A stretch of 64,000 nucleotides of DNA from Clarireedia homoeocarpa (lineage: Eukaryota > Ascomycota > Leotiomycetes > Helotiales > Rutstroemiaceae). Numbering within the stretch: position 1 is the stretch's first letter; each line of letters opens with the position of its first letter. The DNA is taken from assembly GCA_001465935.1 (NCBI GenBank), contig LNKV01000027.1:1-64000 (forward strand). Reading direction: 5' to 3'. The translations under genes and the position numbers were made by a program. This document shows, in pieces, positions 12,249 to 24,677 of the stretch. The notes beneath the pieces are model-generated. The model was not told where the DNA came from, made no database searches, and saw only the letters and a program-made list of their open reading frames with translations.

Positions 12249-13061
12249 TTGATTGATACCGCTGTTCGGGGGATCTTGCTGGTGGTGGGGGACAGTGATA
12301 GAGTTACATTGATTCATTGTATAGTAATAAGTGATGGATTCTACGAGGTGAAGGCTTGTTACGCAGATCAGCTAGTTATACCAAAGTATTCTGCAGATGG
12401 AGGCATGAATATAATGACCAGAAAATCGTCTTCTTCATTTTTATTCTATATAATTTAAGAGCAGCAAGAAGATAGATTCAAGGTATTCCTGGAAAGAACA
12501 AGGGAGGACCCGAGCCTTAGTCTGACATTGTGAGGTCCACCCAACGGCTTTAACGATAGCTCATACGTATATGCGAACAATCTTGCTGATACTGTGGATC
12601 GGCTGTAGTTCCCCCTATCATTTTGCCGGTATATATATAATCGACGACATTGGTTCCCATTTACTAGGTAGCAGCAGTTAGAAATTTCATTATATATCAA
12701 GATTCACAGCTAGCATAGAGAGGTATCTAGTCAGAAAAATAACTTCTGATTCTGCGGAGTATTATATGCCATGCCCATTTGGCGGATATTTAGAGATTGC
12801 AGTGGAGCCTAGATCGCATGTAAAGAAATCTATATATAAAAAAGTCACTTTCTTCCTTCCATGCTACTTACTGCCTAGATATTCATAAGGGATCAACATA
12901 TAATACATTAAAAGGAAAAGAGATAGAAGATGGATAAAAAACCTGAGGGATAACCAAAATAATGTATAAAGGTAAAATTTTGAAACAGCTAGGTACTCAG
13001 TACTAAAAATAATTTTATAGATCAATACCATTCTCATCCTTATCATCATCCTCACCTCTTT
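12249..13061. other. AT-rich 3' intergenic region
   Basis: Convergent 3' flanks of the unknown gene (plus) and the NLR gene (minus). AT-rich with short A/T runs. No gene, RNA or repeat supported. Confidence 0.5.
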
Positions 13062-16000
13062 CTATTCATCACTAGAGTTACTAGACTCTGTATGGCCAGT
13101 TTCTCTCTTTCTTTCAAACAATTTCAGAATGCCTTTATTTCCCATAACAGCCGCAATGTCCAGGGCGGTCCTTCCCTGATTATCTTCATCCAAGACTTCG
13201 CACCCCTTCTCAAGCAATGCTTCAAACAACTGGGCATTGTATTTTTGCTTCTCTTCATCGCCCTCACACCAATAGCGCTTCTCGCTGCTTCTACCTGCGA
13301 TCAAATGTAACGCAGATTGACCCATATTATTTTTTGCCGTAAAATCTGTTCCACGTTCAGCGAACCATGGGAAACCCTCCAAATGACTATAGGATTCAGA
13401 GGGACTCCCCCCATGTTTTATGAATTCAAGGAATGGCGTGTTTCCTTTATTATCTCGCGCGTTAATGGAACCTCCGAGGTCAAGGTATATGTTCATGAGA
13501 GGGATAAGATCCTCAACCCATCCCCAGGTGCAAAGGTAATGAAGCATTGAGTTGCCTTTTGGATCAGGCTCGAGAATATCTGCGCCTTCATCGACGAGTT
13601 GTTTGACCATTGAAAACCTCAATAGATCCAGAGCATGATGCAAAGGAGTATATCCTTCGTTGTCCTTCTTTCTGATCAGACCGCGGACTCCTGGTATGTC
13701 CAAAATACGCTTGGGGATCTTTTTGTCGCAAAGCCGAGAAATAAGGTAAAAAATAATATGTTTTCCTTCGTTATCTGTTGCCAAATAATCAATCTTGGAA
13801 CCATGAATGGGTGAATTCACAAGCAGAAGATACGGATGAGAATTATCATCATTCAGACTTTCGCCGTTTCCTCGTGGGGTTTCAAGTATGTCTTCTGATT
13901 CAGACCCAAAATAACAAGCCGTCATGAAGGCAGTCCGTCCTTGTTCATCCCGGAGGTTCATATCAATTCTGGAATCTTCTAACAGTGGCCGGAGTGTTGT
14001 AACTGTTGCATGGGCCAGGAGGTAATGTAGAATACGCCATCCTCCTTTCTCTGGTGCTAGTAGATCAACTTTCGCGCCATGATCTAGTAATAGTCGTGTC
14101 ATCTCAGCAGAGTCGGATTCTGAATAAGCGCCGCCGCGCACGGGAGTCCCTGCTTTCATTATTGGATAAGTTCCCAAGATACTTGAAGTGTCGGGTTTAT
14201 TGCAGTCTGCTCCAATTTCAAGGTAAAATTTTAGTGCCTCCACATCGCCTGCTTCTGCAGCTGACACGAGCATGCTTTTGGTACCCCTGTTAACATCGGC
14301 TCCATACTTTAAGAGAATTTTAATGACCTCTTTATCTGTTTTGGCTCGATTCAAAGGCGTAAGCCCCTGTGAGTCCACTCGATTTGGATCAGCACCGTTT
14401 TGAAGAAGTATTTCAGCACAATGAAGCTTGAAATAGCCAGTTGAGTCTGAAGCACATGCAATCTCAAGAGGAGTTTCCTTTCTAGAATTCAATGCGTTAA
14501 CGTCGGCGCCTAATTTTATTAGTCAATGTTCATCCATGGAGACATCAGGCATACCCTTCTCAATCAAATACTTTATTGCTTCAATCTGCCACCAGTAACG
14601 TCCCCTTGAGGCGATATGAAGTGCGGTATTTCCTAGAATGGTGTTTCCAGTTGTAGAATGATCCTCCAAGTAGTGGTGACCGTTTACATCCACGTCTCCT
14701 TTCTCAACCAACAATCTAACCATATCCATATTCCATGCTGGTCGGTCGCAGGCAATTTGTAGAAGCGGACGTACCATTTTCCATCCTGATAGAAGTAGTT
14801 TTGCGATAGGTTTGATGAATTCTGGATCGTCGAAAAGTTTTGCTTTGTTGATTATTTTACAAACAAGCTCTGTCAGACCCAGTTTAGTCATCATGGCTAT
14901 AGCGGTTCCCTCAGCGCTCTCAGGGTTAGCCTGGCCCTTGGTGAAGTCATAATCCTTTGCAATTAAAGCATCCATTGTAGGTTCATCGATACCGGGCAAC
15001 TCTTTCATGATATTCTGTAGAGGACCGGACCCAGTGGCCTGTTCGAGAGCGGTGGAAGCCCCATAGTATGATAACATTAGGCGAGCCTCCTCAAACACCT
15101 TACTTTCTTTGCACTTCTCGCCCTTCAAAGCAGCCAACATTTCAGGACACCTAGCACTTAATGCTACTTTGTAGCTATGTTGGATATCAATATCTGACTT
15201 GTCGGCTGCCATTAACATCTTCGCTATCGCATGAATCCGCAAATTTGAAAATTCTTTTTTGGAGGGAATAGATGCTTTTCCGTTGTGGTCGTTCTCGGCA
15301 GGGGCAATCCTGAAAGGGTCTTCTAACTTGAAACGATCGCAACTTTGTTTATCCAATGCAGCCCATATCTTCTCTTCTTCTATGGCTTCAGCACAAGCTT
15401 CGAGAGGGGTCCTGTAATTTTTATTGTTCTTCGTAAAATCTGCACCAGCTGCAAGCAAGATACTCACCGATTCAGGATGCCCAGATCTACAAGCATCATG
15501 AAGAGGCGTTCTTCCATCACTGTCTTTAGCATTAAGTCCAATTTCATGACCATTGCCTGCATAGTGTAGCAACATTGAAACAATCCCAGCGCGACGGCCT
15601 CGAGCGGCACAATGCAGAGGCGTACGACCGTTGAATGCTTTGGCAAACAGATTCGAACCACATTCTATCAGTTTGAATGTCTGGAACTCGGAGAAAGCAG
15701 ATGCGTAATGCAGTGGAGTATAGCCATCGCAGTCTTTTGCATTGGCGTCGAATTTAATGTCCAGTTGGGAAATAAATCCTACGAATGTCTTGCGAGGAAT
15801 CGTCCAATTCCATCTCTGCGATTCCGTGGAATTCACTGGCATTATATGAAAAGCGCACTGCTGTGCAGAGTTTCTGACGTTTATGTCAACTCCGTTATCG
15901 ATCAAGTACTTGACTAACAACAGATCCTCTGGATGTCCAGTAAAACCTGATGCAGCTTCATGCAATAAAGTATTACCATAACTATCAACCCAGTTGAGGT

Positions 16001-19000
16001 CGGCGCCATGATTGACAAGTAGTTTGATCATTTTGCTAGGATTAATGGAGTGGCACGCGAGGTGCAGAACGCTCTTTCCTCCCACCCATGTTCGAGCAGA
16101 GATATCAGGCTTTCTTTTGTGCTTTAAGAGTACTTCGACCAATGATTCGCCTACCATAACAGCTTGGAGCAGTACTGTCATGCCTTGCCTGTTACGGAGT
16201 TCGAGATTTATGCCAGCATCAACGATCGTAGAAACGTAAGTAGATTCTTCACCACTGCGATAGCCAGAGATGCATATAGTATGTAAACATGTCTCGTCCA
16301 GATCATTTTGTGAGTTGACGTTGGCGCCTAGGCTAAGAAGTGCATTTAAAGCACGATTTCTAACACAGGTACTAGCGCTTGGTTGGTTTTGTGTGAAAAT
16401 ATGGAGCGGTGTGTTTCCTTTGGCGTCTTTTATGTTCACATCTCCACCATGTGCTACCAGAAGCTTGAGGTGCTCGTCCGGAATATTGACGTTTTTTACA
16501 GCCCTTCACAAAAGTAAGCATTTGGCTGGCAGGTTGAAAGAAGTAGCAGACGCAATAAACTCGATGAATAAAGGCAGGGTCCGAGTTAGGATTGAAGTCA
16601 TTTTCAAGAGTTGATGTTCTATGAAATGTCGCATCCAGATGTATAACGACCATGATGCAGTCATACTAAATCCTACATATCGGTGCCAAATTCATTAAAA
16701 AAAAAACTGAACTCACAAATGTAATGGGGTTATACCACTTTCAAGTCGAGCTTGATTAGGATTTGCCTTGTAGCGGAGAAGAGTGGCAGTAACGTCTGCA
16801 CTAGTCAATTTTTCGCAAGCTTGATGAAGCAATGTATCACCATCTGTGGCCATAGCACATGGATCTGACCCGGCGGCTAAGAATAGATCTAAGATGGCAG
16901 GGGAGATCTCATAATCTCTACTCCTGAGTGTTAGAAGAAGTGGGGTGTTTCCCGAAGAGTCCCTTGCGTCTATTTCAGCGCCCGCGACTAAAAGCATGTT
17001 CAATATCTCTCTTGCAGCGGCGACCTTTAGGTGAGTGCCAAAGACCGCCGCTAAGCTATGCAATGGAGTTCTTCCCCCTGGGTTGCAGTTTCCAGAGTAT
17101 AGGGATAGACGACCTGATACAAGTGTGGGGTCGTTGGGAGTTGGAGGAGTGGATTTATTCACATGCGCTCCATTCTGCAGCAATATTCTAACGCTCTTTG
17201 GCTCCAAAGATCTTGTCGCGGTCATAAGTAGAGTCTCAAGGCCCGTTGGAGAGCCGAAAGACGACCAGCCATAAGACCACCGGTGATCAGATGCAATCGC
17301 ATTCGGCGAGATGTCAGTGCTTTCCAACAAGGCGCCAACCAGGGCATGATGACCACCCTGAGCGGCTAGGAATATGGCATCTTCAAGTACTTCTATCTTG
17401 CAGTACGGAACCATCTCCATAACTGTTTCAAGATTTCCCCTTGCGCTCGCATACATCAAGGGATGATCACCAACAGTCGACCTAGAGTTTCCACAGATCC
17501 TCCCTGTATCCTTAGTTTTAGGAGTGAGTGCTGAAACACCTAAAACATGTTAGGAGACTTAATGGTAATGCAAGAATAATGTCAACTCACCAGCGCCAAG
17601 CAATAACCTAGCAACTTTCCAATGATTTCTTGAAGCCGCCATATGAAGGGGCTTATGTCCGTCATCATCATCAAGATCTGGTTTTGCACCAGCATCTAGC
17701 AATAGCTTGACTACTTCTGGGTGTCCCTTGCGTGCTGCCCAAAATATTGGACTTCGCTTGGAATTGTCCAATGAATCAATGTCTGCACCTTTGGCAATGA
17801 GATATCCTGCCCACTAGTATTGGTAAGTCAATGAAAAGTTGAAAGTACATATGGGGGGATTATGCTTGGGAAAGAAGAATTAAAAAAATTTGAAGTAACG
17901 ATTCAGTGCTCACCGAGGCCAGACCATGGTCTGCAGCCACATGTAGCGCAGTAATACTACTTGGCATTTTGGTGGAAAAAGGCGCATCAATTCCAGCTAA
18001 GTATTTAAACCAAGCAGCAAAAGAAGGGTTTTGTGGTTCACAGAAGTTTTCCAGCTTTTGGAAAAATTCATGGTCATTAATACTATACTGCTTAGCATGA
18101 TATGCCCATTTCGTCACAGCATACTCTAAGAGAGGATACTGTAAGAAGGCTGCACGCATATTGAAATTCCTATCGTGATCAATTTCATATTCCTCAGTCG
18201 AACTAGAGAATCTTTTGATCTGGTACGCATCAAGTGCACCACCTTGAAGTTGAGCAAGACATGTGGAAGCAATATTCCGATGTGCAGTTTCGGGATCAAT
18301 AATTGGGAATTGAGGTGTCGTCGGTCCGCCGCGATCTTTACGACCATTGTCGAAAAGGAACTCGGTGAATGAGTGATGTAGAATTTGTACAACTTCATCC
18401 TCCATGATTTCTAGTAGCGGACCACAAGCAGATCTGACGATCTCTTTACTGTCTCTATTTTCCTTCGAGATATAGGGATTTGTTTCAATGGCTTTTGCAA
18501 TTTCGATAAGTCGCAGTGGTCGTGCAGCTTGAGTCACCAACTCTAGAATGAGGATTTGGACCTCTTGATGGATTTCGGCAAGCTCGACATAATCTCTTAG
18601 CATGCAATTGTACATCTCTTCCAGTCCAACAGGCAGTTTAGCGACCATGTCTCGTAGCGATTGGTCTTCATGACTTGCGTCGCTGAGTGATTGTGCGATT
18701 TGATCCAGCATGAGACGGGCATACAGAAACAGCCCTTGGGAACGTTCGCAGACGGTGTCCTTAATGAACCTCTGCATTTCTCTATCGAGACAAGCATTCC
18801 CGAGCTCTTTTGCACGTTGTTGAACAAAAATTGATATGTCTCGCTTCACAAGTTCTTCCTCAAGACTGACATGTATAACACGGGGGTCCTTAAGGGCCTT
18901 TTGGAGGTATTGTTTAGGTCGGCTGGTCATCAGGATCTTGACATTAGCTGGTCGAAATGATCCTAAGGAGTTGAGTTGAGAAAGAAATTCCTCATCCGTA

Positions 19001-19572
19001 TTCATCTCATCTAGTGCATCAACGATACAATAAACTCGAGGTAGGTCTCGTAAGGCTGTGAGGAGATAGTGCCATAGCTGTGGAGTAGAAACATCTTCAA
19101 GAGACTCTTGCTCCTGAACGTGCTTCCACAAAGCTATCTGTATGATTTCGCTGTCATGAATAAGTTGACACAACCAATCTCGTAGAAGGGCACGACAGGT
19201 ACGATTTGATTCGATGATTTGCCTAAAGAAAAAGAAGAGCACTGGAACAGATTCTTTTCTTGACAACGAGTCCACCATTGAAGCTGCAAGAACGCTTTTC
19301 CCAGCGCCAGGAACTGCTTTGATCCATATTGAACCATGGTTGCCGGATGCATGCCATTGATCGAATTGTGGCGTTTTACGGATCCATTCTCCGGTATCAA
19401 GCGCTTTGGATGATGCATGGCGTTTAAACTCACTGGAGGAGGCAAGATATTCCGTAGGCTTCAGCCAAGTCTTAATCTTTTTGATATCAGGCTTCTCCAC
19501 GGCGACCATCAGTTTTGCGACTTCGCCAGACTCGACCAGCTCGAAGTCATCTGATGCTCTATCGGAATCCAT
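13062..19572 (-). CDS. NACHT-ankyrin NLR-like protein (about 2,033 aa)
   Basis: Five exons (19572-17914, 17813-17591, 17539-16717, 16503-14555, 14509-13062) sum to 6,102 nt with all phases closing. A short N-terminal segment leads to a NACHT ATPase: Walker A VPGAGKS (residues ~87-93) and Walker B CIVDALDE (~182-189), then a winged-helix-like region with CLAQLQGGALDAYQIK. From about residue 540 to the end the protein is a long ankyrin array (motifs such as TPLHLAV, LLLDAGAKPDLDD, IEKGADVNALN). The ankyrin register runs unbroken across each intron, which fixes the splice sites, including the 213-bp intron 16504-16716. NACHT-ankyrin proteins are fungal NLR-type sensors, several of which control non-self recognition and cell death. 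No classical N-terminal effector domain (HET, HeLo, PNP, lipase) is recognised. Ligand unknown. Confidence 0.88.
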
Positions 19573-20515
19573 ATTTTATTCGTGGTCGCAAGCTCTGGGG
19601 AACGCTTTGGTATGTTGGTAGGAATGAATGAACATAAAAGAAGAAGAACGACGCGTGGCTAACGAAGACGATCTTGCAAGCAACAGCTTGTAGGCATTAG
19701 GAGCACGTGTAAGCGGCACAGCACCGTGGTGACTTATAGAATAGGCTTAGCTCCAATATTGTCTTGGCGGATACCCTCTGGACAAACGAACAAATGTATA
19801 TGATATTACAATACCTTATATAATTCAGATTTTATTCTCAGATCATTTTTGTTTTTTTTATCAAAAATCTGCGATATATTCCTGAACATCTCAACTGATC
19901 TCTGTTCCGAAATCTGGTCTTCCGAGAATCAGTTTCCATTTAGTCCATATGGAACCCGCTGGGGCAGAACAACTCTGGCTACCACATCCCTCATATGCTC
20001 ACTGTTTGTACCGACACCATCGCCATTCTGATCAAGTTGCGACTCATCATACACCAACGCTACCAACGCTACCAACGCTACCAACCCAAAAGTGACGCCA
20101 CACTGGAGAAGTGACAATCTGGGCTTATACTTTGGTTTCATGGGTCTGCTTCATTCAATCATCTACGGACAGATCAACTACCGACTCAGAGACTCTTACT
20201 TTGGTCCTGGGCGTAACAGTTACGCCAAGCTTTCGAGAAATTACTCTACAAAGCAGGGAGGATTTTATCCACACCTCGACTTTCCAGCCAATAGTATACA
20301 GAGAATGAAGGGCCGTGAAGCTATTCAGACCCCCTGTTGTGATCTACCTTAGTGTAACTACTATTGGGCCTAAGATTCTTACTATCTGCTAGATACACCG
20401 GGACGCTGGTGTCCTGGTTGAATGCTCAACTCGGTGAACCACGACTTCATATCTACATATCACGTAAGATCAACATCGGATCTAACCTCCAGCTATACAT
20501 CGTAAGCTATCACCC
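19573..20515. other. Intergenic between NLR and opsin-related gene
   Basis: Contains the upstream region of the NLR gene (up to about 19.85 kb) and the 3' flank of the opsin-related gene. A short 9-bp tandem repeat lies inside. No further gene supported. Confidence 0.5.
20053..20085. repeat. 9-bp tandem repeat
   Basis: Three full copies of ACCAACGCT plus a partial fourth, uninterrupted. Confidence 0.9.
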
Positions 20516-21456
20516 CTACGCTTGCGCAACCCACAGCACAAGGCCGAAATAGAACACTCCCATGAGATCTGCGATCCCGTACAAAACACCTTCTACATTA
20601 GGGGAGACTATATTGGCTCCTTCACTAATACACCAAACCACTCCGTACATCAGCCATGTTGCCATGCAGAACAAGGAACACACTATGTACCGCTTGCGTC
20701 TGTTAATATGTTTGGCTGAAACGTTTCGGTATCCAGTTACAATTGCCAGATAGGTAATACCAGCCCAGGGAAGAGCACCATATCCGCTGCATTTGCTCAA
20801 ATTGTCAGTCAAATGATATGCAGGCGATTCATATCAAGCAAATATTGAAACACTCACAAATAAGCCCATCTATACGAGGAGGGAATCAAAGCACTAATCA
20901 AACCCGTTACAATGACCAGGAGTGATATCACTGTCTCCAGGAGAATGACTTGGAACGAGGCCCCAGTGAGAAGACAGAGTTCAATCATCGCCAGGGGGGT
21001 TGATACAGTCCTAAAAATACCCTCTTAGTATGTTATCAAGGAGTCTATATGTGCTTTAGTTTGAGCGGGGGTGCTAACCACAGAAGGTAACGAGCCCAGT
21101 ACACCTGTCGGGTTGGCATGCCATTGCTTGCTTCTGCTCCGTGGGGGAACTCCACCTGGACTGCTACCCAGCCGAAATCAGCCCCCATAGCAAAATAGGC
21201 AAGAGACCCTGCATACGATGATAATGCCGAAAGGTAGTACAACGTGCGTGTCAATTTTCTTTGGGCCAATATCCCTGCGGCAAGAAATACTAGTGTGGCG
21301 ACGGTAAAGATAGCAGTTACTGCCCAATACCTGAGTCGATTCAGCAGGAGGTATCCAACCTTGGAGCATAGATAAGACATACCAGTTGAGTCCCCAGTCT
21401 GTAACATGGATATCTGCTGGAACTGTGTGTGTGAGAATCTCTCGTGGGCGTAGCAT
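20516..21456 (-). CDS. Opsin-related seven-helix membrane protein without retinal lysine
   Basis: Exons 21456-21383, 21330-21079, 21010-20858 and 20786-20516 give 249 aa, phases exact, introns 52-71 bp. Seven hydrophobic helices and family landmarks mark a microbial rhodopsin fold: helix C RYLLWTVSTPLAMIEL (residues 105-120) and helix G SEGANIVSP followed by GVLYGIADLM. Aligned on bacteriorhodopsin positions, R82 is kept (R105), D85 is Leu108, D96 is Glu119 as in fungal members, D212 is kept (D233), but the Schiff-base lysine K216 is Val237. It therefore should not bind retinal covalently. This places it with fungal opsin-related proteins (the YRO2/HSP30-like concept), whose role may be membrane stress. 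It is divergent from a dehydrogenase 402 bp away. Confidence 0.88.
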
Positions 21457-21858
21457 TTCTGGTATGGTCGAACGGTATATAGATGTCTACGAGTTCAAGA
21501 ACGAGCGGTTCCGAATAGAAAAGAAACCTATATATTTATTCTGTATATATAATAATTATACTAGTCTCTTAATAAATTTGGAATAAGTTAGGTCAGTAAT
21601 GTATGACATGTCAAATCTGAGAAAAATATGTAAGACAAGCGGTGCACTTGACCAACTTGTCTGCATCTCATTGGCTGAAAAACCTGTGTGCAGATAACGT
21701 CCCGTCGTGAGAAACATATCGACAGGTTGTTATAATGAGTACACGAGTCATGAAAGTATTTTGTGATATGCATTTACCGTACTGCTTATATGCTATGAAA
21801 AAGTCACCTCGGAGTTCAAAACACTCCTACCCATGAGCCATCCCATAGCATAACCAAA
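21457..21858. promoter_or_regulatory. Divergent intergenic promoter region
   Basis: The 402 bp between two divergent start codons (opsin-related gene, minus; short-chain dehydrogenase, plus) must hold both promoters unless transcripts start elsewhere. It is AT-rich. Shared regulation is inference only. Confidence 0.5.
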
Positions 21859-23012
21859 ATGAGTACCTCTTCATTACATATGATTAACTTCGCCTTGTCA
21901 AATTCAGCAGCCTTCAGTCTCGATCCAGATGGTCCGATCCCATTTGTGTATCGTCTCATCGCCGCTAAGCGACTATCTGCATCAGACCTTGATCTGATCC
22001 CTTTTCACAATAAAAAGATCCTAGTTGTAGGATCTAGCAGCGGCTGTGGACTGGAGTGTGCGCGAATTCTAGCTCAGGCTGGATGTCATCTTATAATCAC
22101 AGCTAGAAGCGAAAGAAGGAGAGAAGAGGTTTCGGAGGAGCTTAGGAGCAGAGCTCATCATGATACGAAGGTGCAGGTTATGATGCTTGACACAACATCC
22201 TTTGACTCTTTGCGTAGTTTTGGTGCCGAGGTTCAGAAACTCTCGCATTTGGATATAGTGATTCTCAATGCAGGGGTGTATCGAACTGATTATACAGTTT
22301 GCCCGGAAACTGGTTGGGAAGAGACTTTACAGGTGTGTTTATCTCAACCGTTGATATGCATGTGCTGGTTGACAGAAGATAACTATTAACTATATAGGTC
22401 AACTTTATAAGTACTTACATTCTCTCTCTATTGCTCCTGCCTCTTCTATTGAAGAGTCCCATGCAGGGTCGTCTACTGCTTGTATCCTCCGAGGCGCACG
22501 CCTGGGCAGACATAAAAAATCCTCGCCTCGATGACCTATTACACACTCTCAACAACCGAGGACAATACAACTGCTATGACCGATATCATGCTTCAAAACT
22601 GCTTATTGTCTTGTGGGCTCAGGAACTTTCTCGTCGTCTCGACCCACAAAAGGTGTTGGTCGCTTCTGTTTCACCAGGATACTGCCATACAGGCCTCTTT
22701 CGAGACTTCAACACGAAAACTATTTCGTGCTGGATGGAGCGAATATTCTGTCGGAGTGCTCACAATGGAGCGTGCGAATATCTTACTGCCCTGGCTAATT
22801 TGGATGTTACCAATAAAGGGAGGTTTTTCGCGAATAGCACTAACTATCCGTATGTTTGCCATATTATCTTTTTATGCGAGCGAGACTAATATCCCTCTAG
22901 ACCATGTCGAGCGGCACGTTCAGAAATAGCAGGGAAGATTCGTAGTAGTATATACCACGATATGGCGGTTATTCTGCCAGCGTCGATATCAGCGTTACTT
23001 TCACTGGTCTAG
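21859..23012 (+). CDS. Short-chain dehydrogenase/reductase, retinol-dehydrogenase-like
   Basis: Exons 21859-22332, 22398-22849 and 22901-23012 give 345 aa, phases exact. NAD(P)-binding glycine motif GSSSGCG is at about residues 58-64 (canonical TGxxxGxG, with Gly-Cys-Gly at its end). ILNAGVY follows the fourth strand. Catalytic Ser is at ~188/189 (LLVSSEAH) and YHASK gives Tyr221 and Lys225. A longer N-terminal extension (about 50 aa) precedes the Rossmann fold and a short hydrophobic C-terminus follows the third exon. The layout resembles the retinol dehydrogenase/WW-oxidoreductase group of classical SDRs; the substrate cannot be deduced. It is divergent from the opsin-related gene. Confidence 0.85.
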
Positions 23013-24677
23013 CTAGATGACCCCGAGTAGCCAAATCAATGAATGAATATCGTCTACTCTAAATTATTTTAGTGAGATTGAGGAAATATAAATTTACCTA
23101 GTAAGATAATCGATTTCAACATTCTTAAAACTTCAATCAAAGATTTAGCTCCAAGGTTCTCTTGCCGAGGATAGTGTTGAAGGATGGATATCTGTCATTC
23201 TTTCAAAAAAGGAAAGAAGAAATGGGTACTGCTCACATCTCTAGAATCCTGTAAGTCAAAGTCTTGTGGTTTCGACGTAAGGCTTTCAGATCAAACCTGC
23301 TAGAAATATGAATCCGCAGGGTCTTCTACCTCGCTTCTAAATGCTCAATGAGATCTGCAAACGGTATATCAACGACCAGGTCATCTTGTGGAGGATGCTG
23401 GGCTGAACGGCTTCCCGAATCACATGACCTTACTTGCTATTCTAGGCTTCCGACATTTTTGTTGAAAAAATCTCCTAGTATTGTTAATAAGGAATACTGC
23501 CGTCAAAGTTTACCGAAGAAGCTTTCTTTGCCACCAAACCTCTGCACCTATGCGTTTCGTTCGCTGTATCAGCGTTTACGTTGCATATCCGAGCTCCCAC
23601 GCTAAAAGCAGGGTACAATGTCTTGGATGAAGAGCAAGTGGGAATACTAAGACATTGAGAACACCAGACGAAAGTTTTCCAGCCCCTTTTATCAGTTAAA
23701 ATCAAGGTGGCAGAAGCTTAATACGCGTCTTAAGCGTTCGACCGTCGATAACCAAGCATTTCCTGAGTGTATATAGTTGATCCTCTGCAAAGATCAACTC
23801 TCTAATAAGGAATATCGTCGAGAATATCGATAAACGCGCGATTACATTGCTGCGGTACATTTGCCTTCCGTGGGACCATCTCATTACAAAGGCATACGTG
23901 GATGAACTTGGCATCCACTTTCATACTACGAGTATGATTGTTGCATTGCGAACAACACTCCAGCGTCCATCCCTCCAGAATTACACCGAAGAAAAAGCCG
24001 TCTTACGGAGGAGGTACGTCTCACCCCCGACAATCTGGAGACTCCTCACCGTACCCCGCCGCGTACATCTCGTCGTCGCTAATGACCTCATTTATATCCC
24101 CAATCAAGGATAACTCCCAAACCCAAATTTATGCCCCGATTCCTCGTTCGCCCAATATCCGGTCTTGAGAGACTTGAAACAGTCCGAGCAGACTCCACAT
24201 ACAACAAGCTTCGGCCCGACTCTAATCGCGAAGAGACGCCGGGCAAGGTACAACCCCATATTTCTCGGAATTGATACCAACAGCCTCATCCCATGTGTGG
24301 CGTCTAGTGACGTAATATGCTCCCATGGAGAGAATCTGGGGTGAATGACTCGAAATTTTTGCTGGTTGCATTGGAGTAACCTCGTTTCACGATTCATTAT
24401 GGGGACCACCCTGTCACGTTAGGAATAGGAAGGAATGGGGATGGCCGTGGTAACCTGCCCGGGATCCTATACGGCATACGATTATAAACTTTGATCCACC
24501 TCGACAATGAATCCCTTATTCTCCACATTGAATGTGATGTTGGTTGTTGGGGTTGGAGTATAAAGGTTTGTTACTTCTCGAGTTGGTAAGGTCAGACACA
24601 GATATCCATCTCTTTCATTTAGGAAACAATAGCCTCGTATTGGTTGTGAAAATCGTCTTATACACTGTACATGCAAG
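23013..24677. other. Intergenic, upstream of MFS transporter
   Basis: About 1.7 kb with no family-recognisable coding on either strand. The right part is probably the transporter promoter and leader; the left part is the 3' flank of the dehydrogenase. Confidence 0.45.
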
